A stretch of 17,510 bases of DNA. Source: Calditerrivibrio sp. Lineage in GTDB: Bacteria > Chrysiogenota > Deferribacteres > Deferribacterales > Calditerrivibrionaceae. Position numbers and translations under genes: made by a program. Shown piece by piece: positions 6,897-13,430 of the stretch (its first letter is position 1; the number at the start of each line of letters is the position of its first letter). Where the stretch lies: NCBI GenBank assembly GCA_020217115.1, contig JAIWOA010000090.1, positions 1 through 17,510 on the forward strand, in the 5' to 3' direction. Below the pieces are notes generated by a model that worked only from the letters and a program-made list of their open reading frames with translations, ran no database searches and was not told where the DNA came from.

Positions 6897-8445
6897 AAAG
6901 ATATTTAATATACTGCTTTCAGAAAACATAAATTCATTTATAAAAAATATTCAACTTTATTTGGATAGTTTGAATATAAAAAAATATATTATATGGGAGA
7001 TTAATAACAATATTGCAATACCATATGTTAAAACAATTGAAGAGGAGATATTTTTTTGTGATATAACAGATCTGGGTTACCAGAACATCGTATGTTCAGA
7101 TGAACCAGGTCTATTTTCATTGTCAGAAGGGGTAGATATCTATAAATCACTTTTTTTAGTTCATAATGAGATTCTACTTATGGCAATATCAATATGTGAA
7201 GAAACATCCTTAAAATGTAAAGAATTTTACGATGTTGCAGAGCTTCTATCTACAAAGTTATATGAACTAAGGGTAAATGAATCAAGAACAAATATGTTCA
7301 TAGAATATCAGAAAAAGATCGATTTTATAAAAAAAGCCAGTGATATCTTGAGGTCTGTTGAAATTGAAAATATAGTACCAAAATCTTTGTCATTCTTCAT
7401 GGATATATTTGAGTCTGAAGCTGGTGTAGCCATACAAAATAATGAATCCTACTTAATAGGTTTTTCAAAGGAAGATATGGACAAGCATATATTTATCGAT
7501 GGAATCCCTATGACAGATTTCATCGAAACAATCAATAAAACAGAATATATCGACTCTGGAATATCTTCTGAAAAGTTTCTAATAAATAATCTTTTTGTTG
7601 TTTATGAACCAAAGATTGGACTTAAGGTAGCTATATTTAATGTCAAATCATCCTTTTATCCTGATAAGGAGTTCTCAGAAATCATTGCACATATAACATC
7701 AATTGCTGTGGAAAATGCAATCAATCATAAAAATGAGGTGCGTCTTAAGCTTGAAGAGAAGGAGATGAATACCACTGCAGATATTTTAAATAGATTTGTT
7801 GACAAAGAGATATCCTTTGTTGATGATGGTATACAAATATTTGGTGTCAGCTACCCTGCAAAGCAGACTGGGGGAGACTTTTTAGGTATACACAGGGAAA
7901 ATGATAACATAATTATATGCCTTGCAGATGTTTGTGGTAAAGGTTATTCAGCAGCAGTGATAACAGTAGCAATTTCCACTATGTTTGAGCAGATAAAAAC
8001 ACAAAAAACTAAAACCCCATCAATGTTTGCAGAAAATCTTACAAAATTTCTACTGGATAAGAGACTTGAAGGAAGATTTGTTACTATTTTTATAGGTGTA
8101 ATTTCTATAAAACAGAAAAAAATGAGTTATATTTCCCTTGGACATGAACCTGTTTTTATAATAAATGGAGATAATGTCATAAAAATTTCATCTGAATATA
8201 TGCCTTCTGGAATAATACTTGAGGAATATATCGATTCTGTAGTCAACCTTGAAAACAATTCATCAATATTTATTTACAGTGATGGCTTGATAGAATATAT
8301 AGATTATAATAATTTAGAAAAAATCTTATTACTCCAGCAAGGTGATCCTGAAACATTTATAAAAAATCTCTATGATAGTCTGGTCACTGATAAAAGTAAC
8401 CAGATGGATGATTTTACATGTATCAAAATAGATATGAAGGGGTAA
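6889..8445 (+). CDS. SpoIIE/RsbU-type PP2C serine phosphatase with GAF-like sensor region
   Basis: A 518-residue soluble protein. The C-terminal 210 residues are a SpoIIE-family PP2C phosphatase with every metal-binding aspartate: D330 in QTGGDF, D347 in ADVCGKG, D465 in YSDGLIE and D507-D508 in MDDFT. Such phosphatases typically dephosphorylate STAS-domain anti-anti-sigma factors. Residues about 1-290 show two weakly conserved alpha/beta segments that look GAF-like (about 10-130 and 150-285), each with a trailing helix; the second runs through VENAINHKNEVRLKLEEKEMN, a signalling-helix-like linker into the phosphatase. No transmembrane segment is seen. It overlaps the HDOD gene by 8 bases and is the last clear signalling gene of the cluster. 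No kinase/anti-sigma or STAS antagonist gene lies nearby, so the substrate must be encoded elsewhere. Confidence 0.9.
   Translation: MNEKIFNILLSENINSFIKNIQLYLDSLNIKKYIIWEINNNIAIPYVKTIEEEIFFCDITDLGYQNIVCSDEPGLFSLSEGVDIYKSLFLVHNEILLMAISICEETSLKCKEFYDVAELLSTKLYELRVNESRTNMFIEYQKKIDFIKKASDILRSVEIENIVPKSLSFFMDIFESEAGVAIQNNESYLIGFSKEDMDKHIFIDGIPMTDFIETINKTEYIDSGISSEKFLINNLFVVYEPKIGLKVAIFNVKSSFYPDKEFSEIIAHITSIAVENAINHKNEVRLKLEEKEMNTTADILNRFVDKEISFVDDGIQIFGVSYPAKQTGGDFLGIHRENDNIIICLADVCGKGYSAAVITVAISTMFEQIKTQKTKTPSMFAENLTKFLLDKRLEGRFVTIFIGVISIKQKKMSYISLGHEPVFIINGDNVIKISSEYMPSGIILEEYIDSVVNLENNSSIFIYSDGLIEYIDYNNLEKILLLQQGDPETFIKNLYDSLVTDKSNQMDDFTCIKIDMKG
8437..8442 (+). promoter_or_regulatory. Ribosome binding site supporting a TTG start for ubiE
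   Basis: AAGGGG lies 6 bases before TTG 8449. The first in-frame ATG (8479) would remove ten residues and has no comparable site. Confidence 0.7.
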
Positions 8446-8448
8446 ATT

Positions 8449-9138
8449 TTGGAAGAGAAGTCAAAACAGATACAAAATATGTTTAACAACATAGCACCTA
8501 AATATGATTTTTTAAATAGATTATTAAGTTTCAGGAGAGATGTTTATTGGAGAAAAAAAAGTATCTCCCTTATGAATATTTCTGGAGATATAAAAATACT
8601 TGATCTTGCCTGTGGTACCGGGGATATGACCGTTGAGTTAAAACAAAATTATCCTGATTCTGAAATAGTAGACTCTGATTTTAGTATAAATATGCTAAAT
8701 ATAGCAAAGCAGAAGGTTGGCGATACTCCACTTATAGCTGGAGATGCCCACTATCTACCATTTAAAAATAACAGTTTTGACCGTATAATGATAGCTTTTG
8801 GTTTTAGAAATGTAACAAACAAACCTTTAGGACTCTCAGAGATGTACCGTATTTTGAAACCAAACGGAATACTTTGTATTCTGGAATTTTCACAGCCAGA
8901 TGGGAAGTTTTTCAGTTCTGTTTACAGATTTTATTTCACCAGAATATTACCTGCAATAGGTGGAGTTGTGTCAGGAAACCGAAAAGCGTATGAGTATTTG
9001 CCAGACTCTGTTTATAATTTTCCTAAAAAAAATGAATATAGAAAGATGATCTTAGATGCTGGATTTAAAGATGTAAACTTTAATTTTATGACTTTTGGAA
9101 TATGTAATGCTGCTATTTGTACAAAAGGAGGATATTGA
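8449..9138 (+). CDS. ubiE: Demethylmenaquinone/ubiquinone methyltransferase (UbiE/MenG)
   Basis: SAM-dependent C-methyltransferase that methylates the prenylated quinone ring in the last steps of menaquinone (or ubiquinone) synthesis, at the inner face of the membrane. The protein has 229 residues. Visible: MFNNIAPKYDFLNRLLSF, the family N-terminal signature; SAM motif I DLACGTGDM (about 53-61); the UbiE signature FGFRNVTN followed by MYRILKPNG; and YLPDSVYNFP near the C-terminus. The TTG at 8449 is chosen because it has AAGGGG at the right spacing and gives a normal N-terminus. It starts 3 bases after the SpoIIE stop, and its stop overlaps the ubiD ATG by one base (TGATG). Menaquinone is the likely product for the suspected lineage, but nothing in the sequence separates it from ubiquinone. 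Confidence 0.94.
   Translation: MEEKSKQIQNMFNNIAPKYDFLNRLLSFRRDVYWRKKSISLMNISGDIKILDLACGTGDMTVELKQNYPDSEIVDSDFSINMLNIAKQKVGDTPLIAGDAHYLPFKNNSFDRIMIAFGFRNVTNKPLGLSEMYRILKPNGILCILEFSQPDGKFFSSVYRFYFTRILPAIGGVVSGNRKAYEYLPDSVYNFPKKNEYRKMILDAGFKDVNFNFMTFGICNAAICTKGGY
9125..9132 (+). promoter_or_regulatory. Ribosome binding site that fixes the ubiD start
   Basis: AAGGAGGA, a near-perfect anti-16S match inside the end of ubiE, stands 5 bases before ATG 9138. A longer in-frame start at 9117 lies upstream of it and is therefore unlikely. Confidence 0.85.
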
Positions 9139-10586
9139 TGGGCTACAAAGACTTGAGAGAATTTATCGAACTACTTGAAAAAGAAAAAGAATTGGTAAGA
9201 ATAAAAACAGAATGCGATCCTATACTTGAAATTACTGAGATCACAGATAGAGTATCGAAAAATCATGGCCCTGCCCTACTCTTCGAAAAACCTAAAGGTT
9301 CAGAACATCCTCTGCTAATAAATACCTTTGGTTCAAATAGAAGAATGAACATCTCTTTGGAAGTTGATAAACTTGAAGAACTTGGGGAAAGAATAATAAA
9401 CCTTATTGACAGAAATGTTCCACAAAACTTCTTTGATAAGATGAAATCTCTTCCCATGCTATTTGAACTCAATCAGATCTTCCCAAAAATTGTAAAGAAT
9501 GGTGTATGTAAAGAGGTCATATTAAAAGGTGAGGATGTAGATCTTTTTAAATTCCCAATATTACAATGTTGGCCCAATGATGCAGGTAGATTCATAACTC
9601 TTCCAAACATATTCACAAAGGATCCAGAGACAGGAGCTCGTAACTGTGGCATGTACAGAATGCAGGTTTACGATAAAAAGACAACAGGTATGCACTGGCA
9701 TATACACCATCATGGAGCTGAACATTTTAGAAAGGCTAAAAAGATGGGATTAAAAAAACTTGAAGTTGCAGTATCCATAGGTTCAGACCCAGCCGTTATA
9801 TACTCTGCTACAGCTCCAGCACCTGATGGAATAGATGAAATGTTACTTGCAGGGTTCATAAGAAAAAAACCTGTAGAGCTTGTAAAGTGTGAAACCATAG
9901 ACGTTGAGGTACCAGCAAACAGTGAAATAGTGTTGGAAGGTTATGTTGATATAGATGAACTAAGACTTGAAGGGCCTTTTGGTGACCACACAGGATACTA
10001 CTCCCTCGCTGATATGTACCCTGTATTTCATGTAACATGTATAACCCATAGAAAGAACGCCATATATCCAACTACTATTGTTGGCAAACCACCAATGGAA
10101 GACTGCTACATGGGTGTTGCAACAGGTAGAATATTTTTACCACTACTAAAAAAACAGGTTCCAGAGATTGTAGATATGGCACTTCCCCTTGAAGGGGTTT
10201 TTCATAATATTATGTTTATATCAATAGATAAAAAATATCCCATGCAGGCAAAGAAGATTATGAATTTTGTATGGGGGACAGGGCAGATGATGTTCACAAA
10301 AATGATCGTAATCGTCGACAAAGATGTTGATGTTCAAAATACATCGGAAGTCCTATGGAGACTTGGAAACAATGTTGACTGGAAAAGGGATATTGTAATA
10401 ATGGAAGGACCCCTTGATGCCCTTGATCACTCATCTCCATACCCTTATTGGGGAGCTAAAATAGGTATAGATGCTACAAAAAAATGGGCATCTGAAGGGC
10501 ATAATAGAGAATGGCCAGAGGATATTGTTATGTCTGAAGAGATAAAAAAACTTGTAGATGAAAAGTGGAAATCCCTCGGGTTATAA
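9138..10586 (+). CDS. ubiD: UbiD family decarboxylase (prenylated-FMN dependent)
   Basis: Member of the UbiD family, which decarboxylates aromatic or unsaturated acids with the prenylated flavin made by UbiX. It has 482 residues from ATG 9138, close to E. coli UbiD. Visible features: the N-terminal YKDLREFIELLEKEKELVRI, cofactor-site residues N169 and R174 in NCGMYRMQV, the metal-region HWHIHHHGAEHF, and the LEGPFGDHTGYY motif with E278 and D283 at the catalytic acidic positions of the family. The C-terminal part has VDMALP, FISIDKKYPMQAKKI and the GIDATKKW motif found in true UbiD proteins. Pairing with ubiE points to quinone biosynthesis: decarboxylation of prenylated hydroxybenzoate, or of the 6-hydroxynaphthoate intermediate in the futalosine menaquinone route, where a UbiD paralogue acts. 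Which reaction applies is unresolved; no ubiX or ubiA homologue is in the window. Confidence 0.92.
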   Translation: MGYKDLREFIELLEKEKELVRIKTECDPILEITEITDRVSKNHGPALLFEKPKGSEHPLLINTFGSNRRMNISLEVDKLEELGERIINLIDRNVPQNFFDKMKSLPMLFELNQIFPKIVKNGVCKEVILKGEDVDLFKFPILQCWPNDAGRFITLPNIFTKDPETGARNCGMYRMQVYDKKTTGMHWHIHHHGAEHFRKAKKMGLKKLEVAVSIGSDPAVIYSATAPAPDGIDEMLLAGFIRKKPVELVKCETIDVEVPANSEIVLEGYVDIDELRLEGPFGDHTGYYSLADMYPVFHVTCITHRKNAIYPTTIVGKPPMEDCYMGVATGRIFLPLLKKQVPEIVDMALPLEGVFHNIMFISIDKKYPMQAKKIMNFVWGTGQMMFTKMIVIVDKDVDVQNTSEVLWRLGNNVDWKRDIVIMEGPLDALDHSSPYPYWGAKIGIDATKKWASEGHNREWPEDIVMSEEIKKLVDEKWKSLGL

Positions 10587-10618
10587 TCTACTTTTTGATA
10601 AAATAATATAGATTAACA

Positions 10619-11263
10619 ATGGATAATATTCATAACATAATAGGTATACTGGATGAGTTATACCCTGATGCAGCCTGTTCCTTAAACAACATGGATATTT
10701 ATCAGCTTACCATAGCCACCATTTTGAGTGCTCAATGTACAGATGAGAGGGTAAATCTCGTAACTAAAAGTTTCTTTGAAAAATACCCCAATTTTTATGC
10801 CTTAGCTGATGCACCTTTAGATGATATAAAGAATGAAATAAGATCTACAGGATTTTATAACAACAAAGCTATGAATATAAAGGAATTGGCTAAAATAGTT
10901 GTTAGAAAATATAATGGTGAAATGCCACTGACAATGGATATCCTTGTAACCCTCCCCGGTATAGGGAGGAAGACAGCAAATGTCTTACTTGGAGAGTATG
11001 GAGAAGTTGAAGGTATAGTTGTAGACACACATGTAAAAAGATTAGCAAACCTTATAGGTTTGAGCAAAAGTAATGATCCTGAAAGAATAGAAAAAGATCT
11101 CACAGAGATAATTCCAAAAAATAGATGGAGAAAAATCTCACATCAGCTTATACAGCATGGTAGAAATGTATGCATAGCAAGGAAACCGAAGTGTGACATT
11201 TGTAGAATAAATAAATATTGTAAATTCTTTATGACTTCAAATATTGACAAAAAGGATATTTAG
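10619..11263 (+). CDS. nth: Endonuclease III, DNA glycosylase/AP lyase
   Basis: Base-excision repair enzyme that removes oxidised pyrimidines and cleaves the abasic strand. It has 214 residues, the usual length. Visible: LSAQCTDERVN (36-46), the helix-hairpin-helix LPGIGRKTAN with catalytic lysine K118, VDTHVKRLANLIGL with catalytic aspartate D136, and the 4Fe-4S loop C185-X6-C192-X2-C195-X5-C201. It starts 32 bases after ubiD. No Shine-Dalgarno is visible before ATG 10619; a TATAGA six bases upstream leaves open a second leaderless start, but there is no good -35, so read-through from ubiD is equally likely. A promoter for the downstream tRNA seems to lie in its last codons. All catalytic and cluster residues are intact. 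Confidence 0.96.
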   Translation: MDNIHNIIGILDELYPDAACSLNNMDIYQLTIATILSAQCTDERVNLVTKSFFEKYPNFYALADAPLDDIKNEIRSTGFYNNKAMNIKELAKIVVRKYNGEMPLTMDILVTLPGIGRKTANVLLGEYGEVEGIVVDTHVKRLANLIGLSKSNDPERIEKDLTEIIPKNRWRKISHQLIQHGRNVCIARKPKCDICRINKYCKFFMTSNIDKKDI

Positions 11264-11272
11264 ATATATTTA
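11244..11272 (+). promoter_or_regulatory. Candidate tRNA-Gly promoter inside the 3' end of nth
   Basis: Consensus TTGACA (11244-11249) lies in the last nth codons, followed by TATATT (11265-11270, 15-base spacer) or TATTTA (11267-11272, 17-base spacer). Either would start transcription about 7-11 bases before the tRNA, a normal leader length. Confidence 0.5.
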
Positions 11273-11286
11273 CTGTTATACAATAT

Positions 11287-11359
11287 GCGGGTGTAGCTCA
11301 GTTGGTAGAGCATCAGCTTCCCAAGCTGAGGGCCGCGGGTTCGAGTCCCGTCGCCCGCT
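11287..11359 (+). tRNA. tRNA-Gly (anticodon CCC)
   Basis: A complete 73-base cloverleaf: acceptor stem GCGGGTG with CGCCCGC (one G-T pair), D stem GCTC/GAGC, anticodon stem TCAGC/GCTGA around loop TTCCCAA (anticodon CCC, reading GGG), five-base variable loop, and T stem GCGGG/CCCGT with loop TTCGAGT. The discriminator is T, as expected for glycine. No CCA is encoded, so the CCA end must be added by the nucleotidyltransferase. It lies between nth and the phospholipase gene, 23 bases after the nth stop. Confidence 0.95.
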
Positions 11360-11371
11360 TTTTTTGTTTTT
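11359..11371 (+). terminator. T-run abutting the tRNA 3' end
   Basis: Seven T residues (the first is the tRNA discriminator), one G and five more T follow the GC-rich acceptor and T-arm. No separate hairpin lies downstream, so the tRNA's own GC-rich 3' structure may serve as the terminator stem, or the run may mark the RNase cut site only. Confidence 0.45.
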
Positions 11372-11372
11372 G

Positions 11373-11401
11373 TTCCACATTTCCTTTGACTTAACTATAA
11401 T
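11373..11401 (+). promoter_or_regulatory. Candidate promoter of the phospholipase-TauE operon
   Basis: A perfect TATAAT (11396-11401) lies 51 bases before ATG 11453. At 17-base spacing the -35 would be TTCCAC (11373-11378), a poor match; TTGTTC (11370-11375) matches better but at 20 bases. The -10 is good, the -35 uncertain. Confidence 0.4.
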
Positions 11402-11452
11402 GAAGGAGCTTTTCCCCTTGAAAATTATTTTTATCAGGTTTATTTTAGGAAA

Positions 11453-12292
11453 ATGATAATAATAATCTTGTTAATACTGTTCATTCCATCTGTCTTGTTT
11501 GCCTGGGGTCCTGAAACCCACATAAAAATGGCTTTAGACATACTTGAGACAACTAATTTTAGTCTGATAAGGAACCAGCCAGCATTCTTTATTTTAGGGA
11601 ATATATTTCCTGACTTTTTCAATTTATTTAAAGATATTTCAATTTTTAAAAAGAATTTACCTACACACTCATGGAAAACCGTTTCGCTTCTATTTGAAAA
11701 TTCTAAAAATGATGAAGAAAGATCATTTTCCTATGGTTATTCTGCTCATCTCGCAGCTGATATAATAGCACACAACAAAATGATACCACAACACACCCTT
11801 TTAAACAATAAATCAAGACTTTTGTCCCATTTTTTAGTAGAGTTAGCATCAATATCCAATGAAAAAAAGATAAAATATATACTTATGGATGCCTTAGATT
11901 ATGCAGATTCAAGGGGGGAAGTTTTTCTAAGAACTTTTAATATAGAAAAAAAATATTTTAATAGAGAACTATTTATACTCAAAAGTGCTATAAAAATGCA
12001 ATCGGTATTAAAAATATCAGAAGTAGCTTCCTACATAAAAAACAGAAAAAATCCATCATTTTCGATAAAATGTTCAATATATGAAGAGAAATCCCTTGAG
12101 ATGGCAAAAAAATCTGTTGAAAATGGTTTCTCAGAGCTAATGAAATATGATCCCAGTGGTAAAGAGGCAATGAAAAAAGCCAAAGAGGTAAGAACAAAAC
12201 TTTTAAATAACTTTAGCAAAAAGGGTTTAAAAAAGCACGATAGAGAAAATCTTTTTAACAACAGATTTGATCCAAACAGGATAAATGATTGA
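11453..12292 (+). CDS. Secreted zinc-dependent phospholipase C-like protein
   Basis: 279 residues. The first 17 form a signal peptide (hydrophobic MIIIILLILFIPSVLFA); predicted cleavage leaves W18 as the mature N-terminus. In clostridial and Bacillus zinc phospholipase C this first tryptophan is itself a zinc ligand, and the other ligands have clear counterparts: H23 in GPETH, D54 in GNIFPDFF, H72 in THSW, and H99, D103, H107 in SAHLAADIIAHN. I therefore assign the Zn_dep_PLPC (S1/P1-nuclease-like) fold, secreted to the periplasm or outside. Substrate is unknown; many environmental members are uncharacterised and phospholipase activity is inferred. The C-terminal 80 residues are lysine-rich, without a recognised lipid-binding PLAT domain. 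The start is fixed by the signal peptide; its AGGA (11447-11450) is only 2 bases from the ATG, an unusually tight spacing. It overlaps the TauE gene by one base. Confidence 0.82.
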   Translation: MIIIILLILFIPSVLFAWGPETHIKMALDILETTNFSLIRNQPAFFILGNIFPDFFNLFKDISIFKKNLPTHSWKTVSLLFENSKNDEERSFSYGYSAHLAADIIAHNKMIPQHTLLNNKSRLLSHFLVELASISNEKKIKYILMDALDYADSRGEVFLRTFNIEKKYFNRELFILKSAIKMQSVLKISEVASYIKNRKNPSFSIKCSIYEEKSLEMAKKSVENGFSELMKYDPSGKEAMKKAKEVRTKLLNNFSKKGLKKHDRENLFNNRFDPNRIND

Positions 12293-13113
12293 TGGTAGAG
12301 ACAATTCTGCTAATATCTGCAGGCTTTGTAACTGGAATTATAGGAGCACTGTTAGGCATAGGGGGTGGTTCACTCCTCGTTCCAATACTTGTAATCTTTT
12401 TTCATTATCCCATGCATACAGCAGTCGCTGCTGGCCTTGTAACTATAATAGCTACAAGTATATCAACTGCAAATGTAAATTTCTTAAAGGGTACCATAAA
12501 TCTCAGGTTAAGTATGCTACTTGAATTTATAACTGTAATATTTGCAATTTTAGGGGGTATAGTAGCAAATAAGCTCAACGATTCTTTTCTAAAAGTGATG
12601 TTTGGAGTTATTTTATCCATTGTTGCATTTCTCTATATAAAGGAAAGTATAAAACCTTTAAATAATAACTGCAATGGAAATATAAAGCACAACCGTTATA
12701 CCGACAGATATTATGATCCAGACAAAGGTGAAGATATTATATACACACCAGTAAATATATTTTTCTCATCAGGAGTATCTGCCCTTGCTGGTTTAGCATC
12801 TGGAATGCTTGGTATAGGGGGCGGTGTATTTCAGGTACCGGCAATGAATTTGATATCTAAAATGCCATTAAAAGTTTCAATAGCTACCAGTAACTACATG
12901 ATAGGCTTAACAGCAGCTGGTGGTAGCATCCCATATATAACCCATGGAAAAATTCTACCATTTCTCTCTATAAATATGATAATAGGTGTTATCTTTGGAT
13001 CTAAATTTGCAAACAATAAATTTCATAAAATAACAGATAAAAAATTAAAAATAGTATTTGCCATGTTTCTACTGTTTGTTTCTCTACAAATGCTTTATAA
13101 TGGGTTAAAATGA
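12292..13113 (+). CDS. TauE/SafE family permease (predicted sulfite/anion exporter)
   Basis: Inner-membrane protein of 273 residues with the duplicated TauE/SafE architecture: GALLGIGGGSLLVP (GIGGG at 22-26) in the first half and GMLGIGGGVFQVP (174-178) in the second, each followed by several hydrophobic helices; about eight transmembrane segments, with a polar loop around residues 125-155. Family members export sulfite, sulfoacetate or other organosulfur anions, though most are untested. The ATG at 12292 overlaps the phospholipase stop (TGATG). An in-frame TTG at 12289 is one codon earlier and better spaced from AGGA (12278-12281), so the start may be either. The next gene overlaps by ATGA. 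A link to the metY-cysK sulfur genes 10 kb away is possible but unsupported. Confidence 0.88.
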   Translation: MVETILLISAGFVTGIIGALLGIGGGSLLVPILVIFFHYPMHTAVAAGLVTIIATSISTANVNFLKGTINLRLSMLLEFITVIFAILGGIVANKLNDSFLKVMFGVILSIVAFLYIKESIKPLNNNCNGNIKHNRYTDRYYDPDKGEDIIYTPVNIFFSSGVSALAGLASGMLGIGGGVFQVPAMNLISKMPLKVSIATSNYMIGLTAAGGSIPYITHGKILPFLSINMIIGVIFGSKFANNKFHKITDKKLKIVFAMFLLFVSLQMLYNGLK

Positions 13114-13412
13114 TTACAGATGACAGAATTATAAAAACAAAAATATCTATATTTTACAGCAAATCAGCAAAATATATAATAGTGCTGTCGATAATATCAT
13201 CTTTTCTTAATATAGTAGAAAGTTTTTTAAATATGGATAAAAGTTTTATAGATAAGTTCCAATATATGTTGGTTATTTCAATGGTATTGATACCATTTAT
13301 AGGCATAGTAATAGCAATTCAAGGCTTCCATATGCAAAAAAATAGATTCTTCGAGTTGTTGTCACTTCTTATTTTATTTTCGATTATTATTGCAGCTATA
13401 CTAAAAATTTAA
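13110..13412 (+). CDS. Small membrane protein, DUF1634-like, partner of TauE permease
   Basis: 100 residues with three predicted membrane helices (about 21-40, 50-72 and 79-98), a proline in the second (VLIPFIGIVIA), and a short charged turn MQKNRFF between the second and third. This layout fits DUF1634, a small membrane family usually encoded next to TauE/SafE permeases; the assignment rests on pattern and neighbour, not on a strong motif. It starts within the TauE stop (ATGA), indicating translational coupling and a probable subunit role. Its TAA overlaps the stop of the convergent SLC5-SpoIIE gene. Confidence 0.6.
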   Translation: MITDDRIIKTKISIFYSKSAKYIIVLSIISSFLNIVESFLNMDKSFIDKFQYMLVISMVLIPFIGIVIAIQGFHMQKNRFFELLSLLILFSIIIAAILKI

Positions 13413-13430
13413 TCTTTTTTTATGATTAAA
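13403..13430 (-). terminator. Weak AT-rich hairpin spanning two convergent stop codons
   Basis: TTTAATC (13408-13414) pairs with GATTAAA (13424-13430), 7 bp with a 9-base loop. On the - strand it is followed by five T residues (13407-13403). With one G-C pair it is a poor terminator, but it is the only candidate between the DUF1634-like gene and the convergent phosphatase gene. Confidence 0.3.

Noticed and set aside
10607..10618. Second leaderless start at nth (TATAGA six bases before ATG)
   Set aside because: No acceptable -35 at 16-18 bases and the -10 is imperfect; AT-rich background explains it. Read-through from ubiD is simpler.
11244..11456. 70-codon reading frame across the tRNA gene
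   Set aside because: Its middle reads like the well-known false peptide (CSSVGRA...GRGFESR) produced by translating a tRNA; the bases are explained by tRNA-Gly.
11400..11456. 18-codon leader peptide ending in an ATGA overlap with the phospholipase gene, preceded by GGAG-like bases
   Set aside because: Its ATG overlaps the TATAAT that is the best promoter of the gene, so the transcript would start after it; no attenuator-like hairpin pair is present.
12285..12524. 79-codon frame overlapping the start of the TauE gene
   Set aside because: Out of frame with the clear GIGGG-containing permease and without family features.
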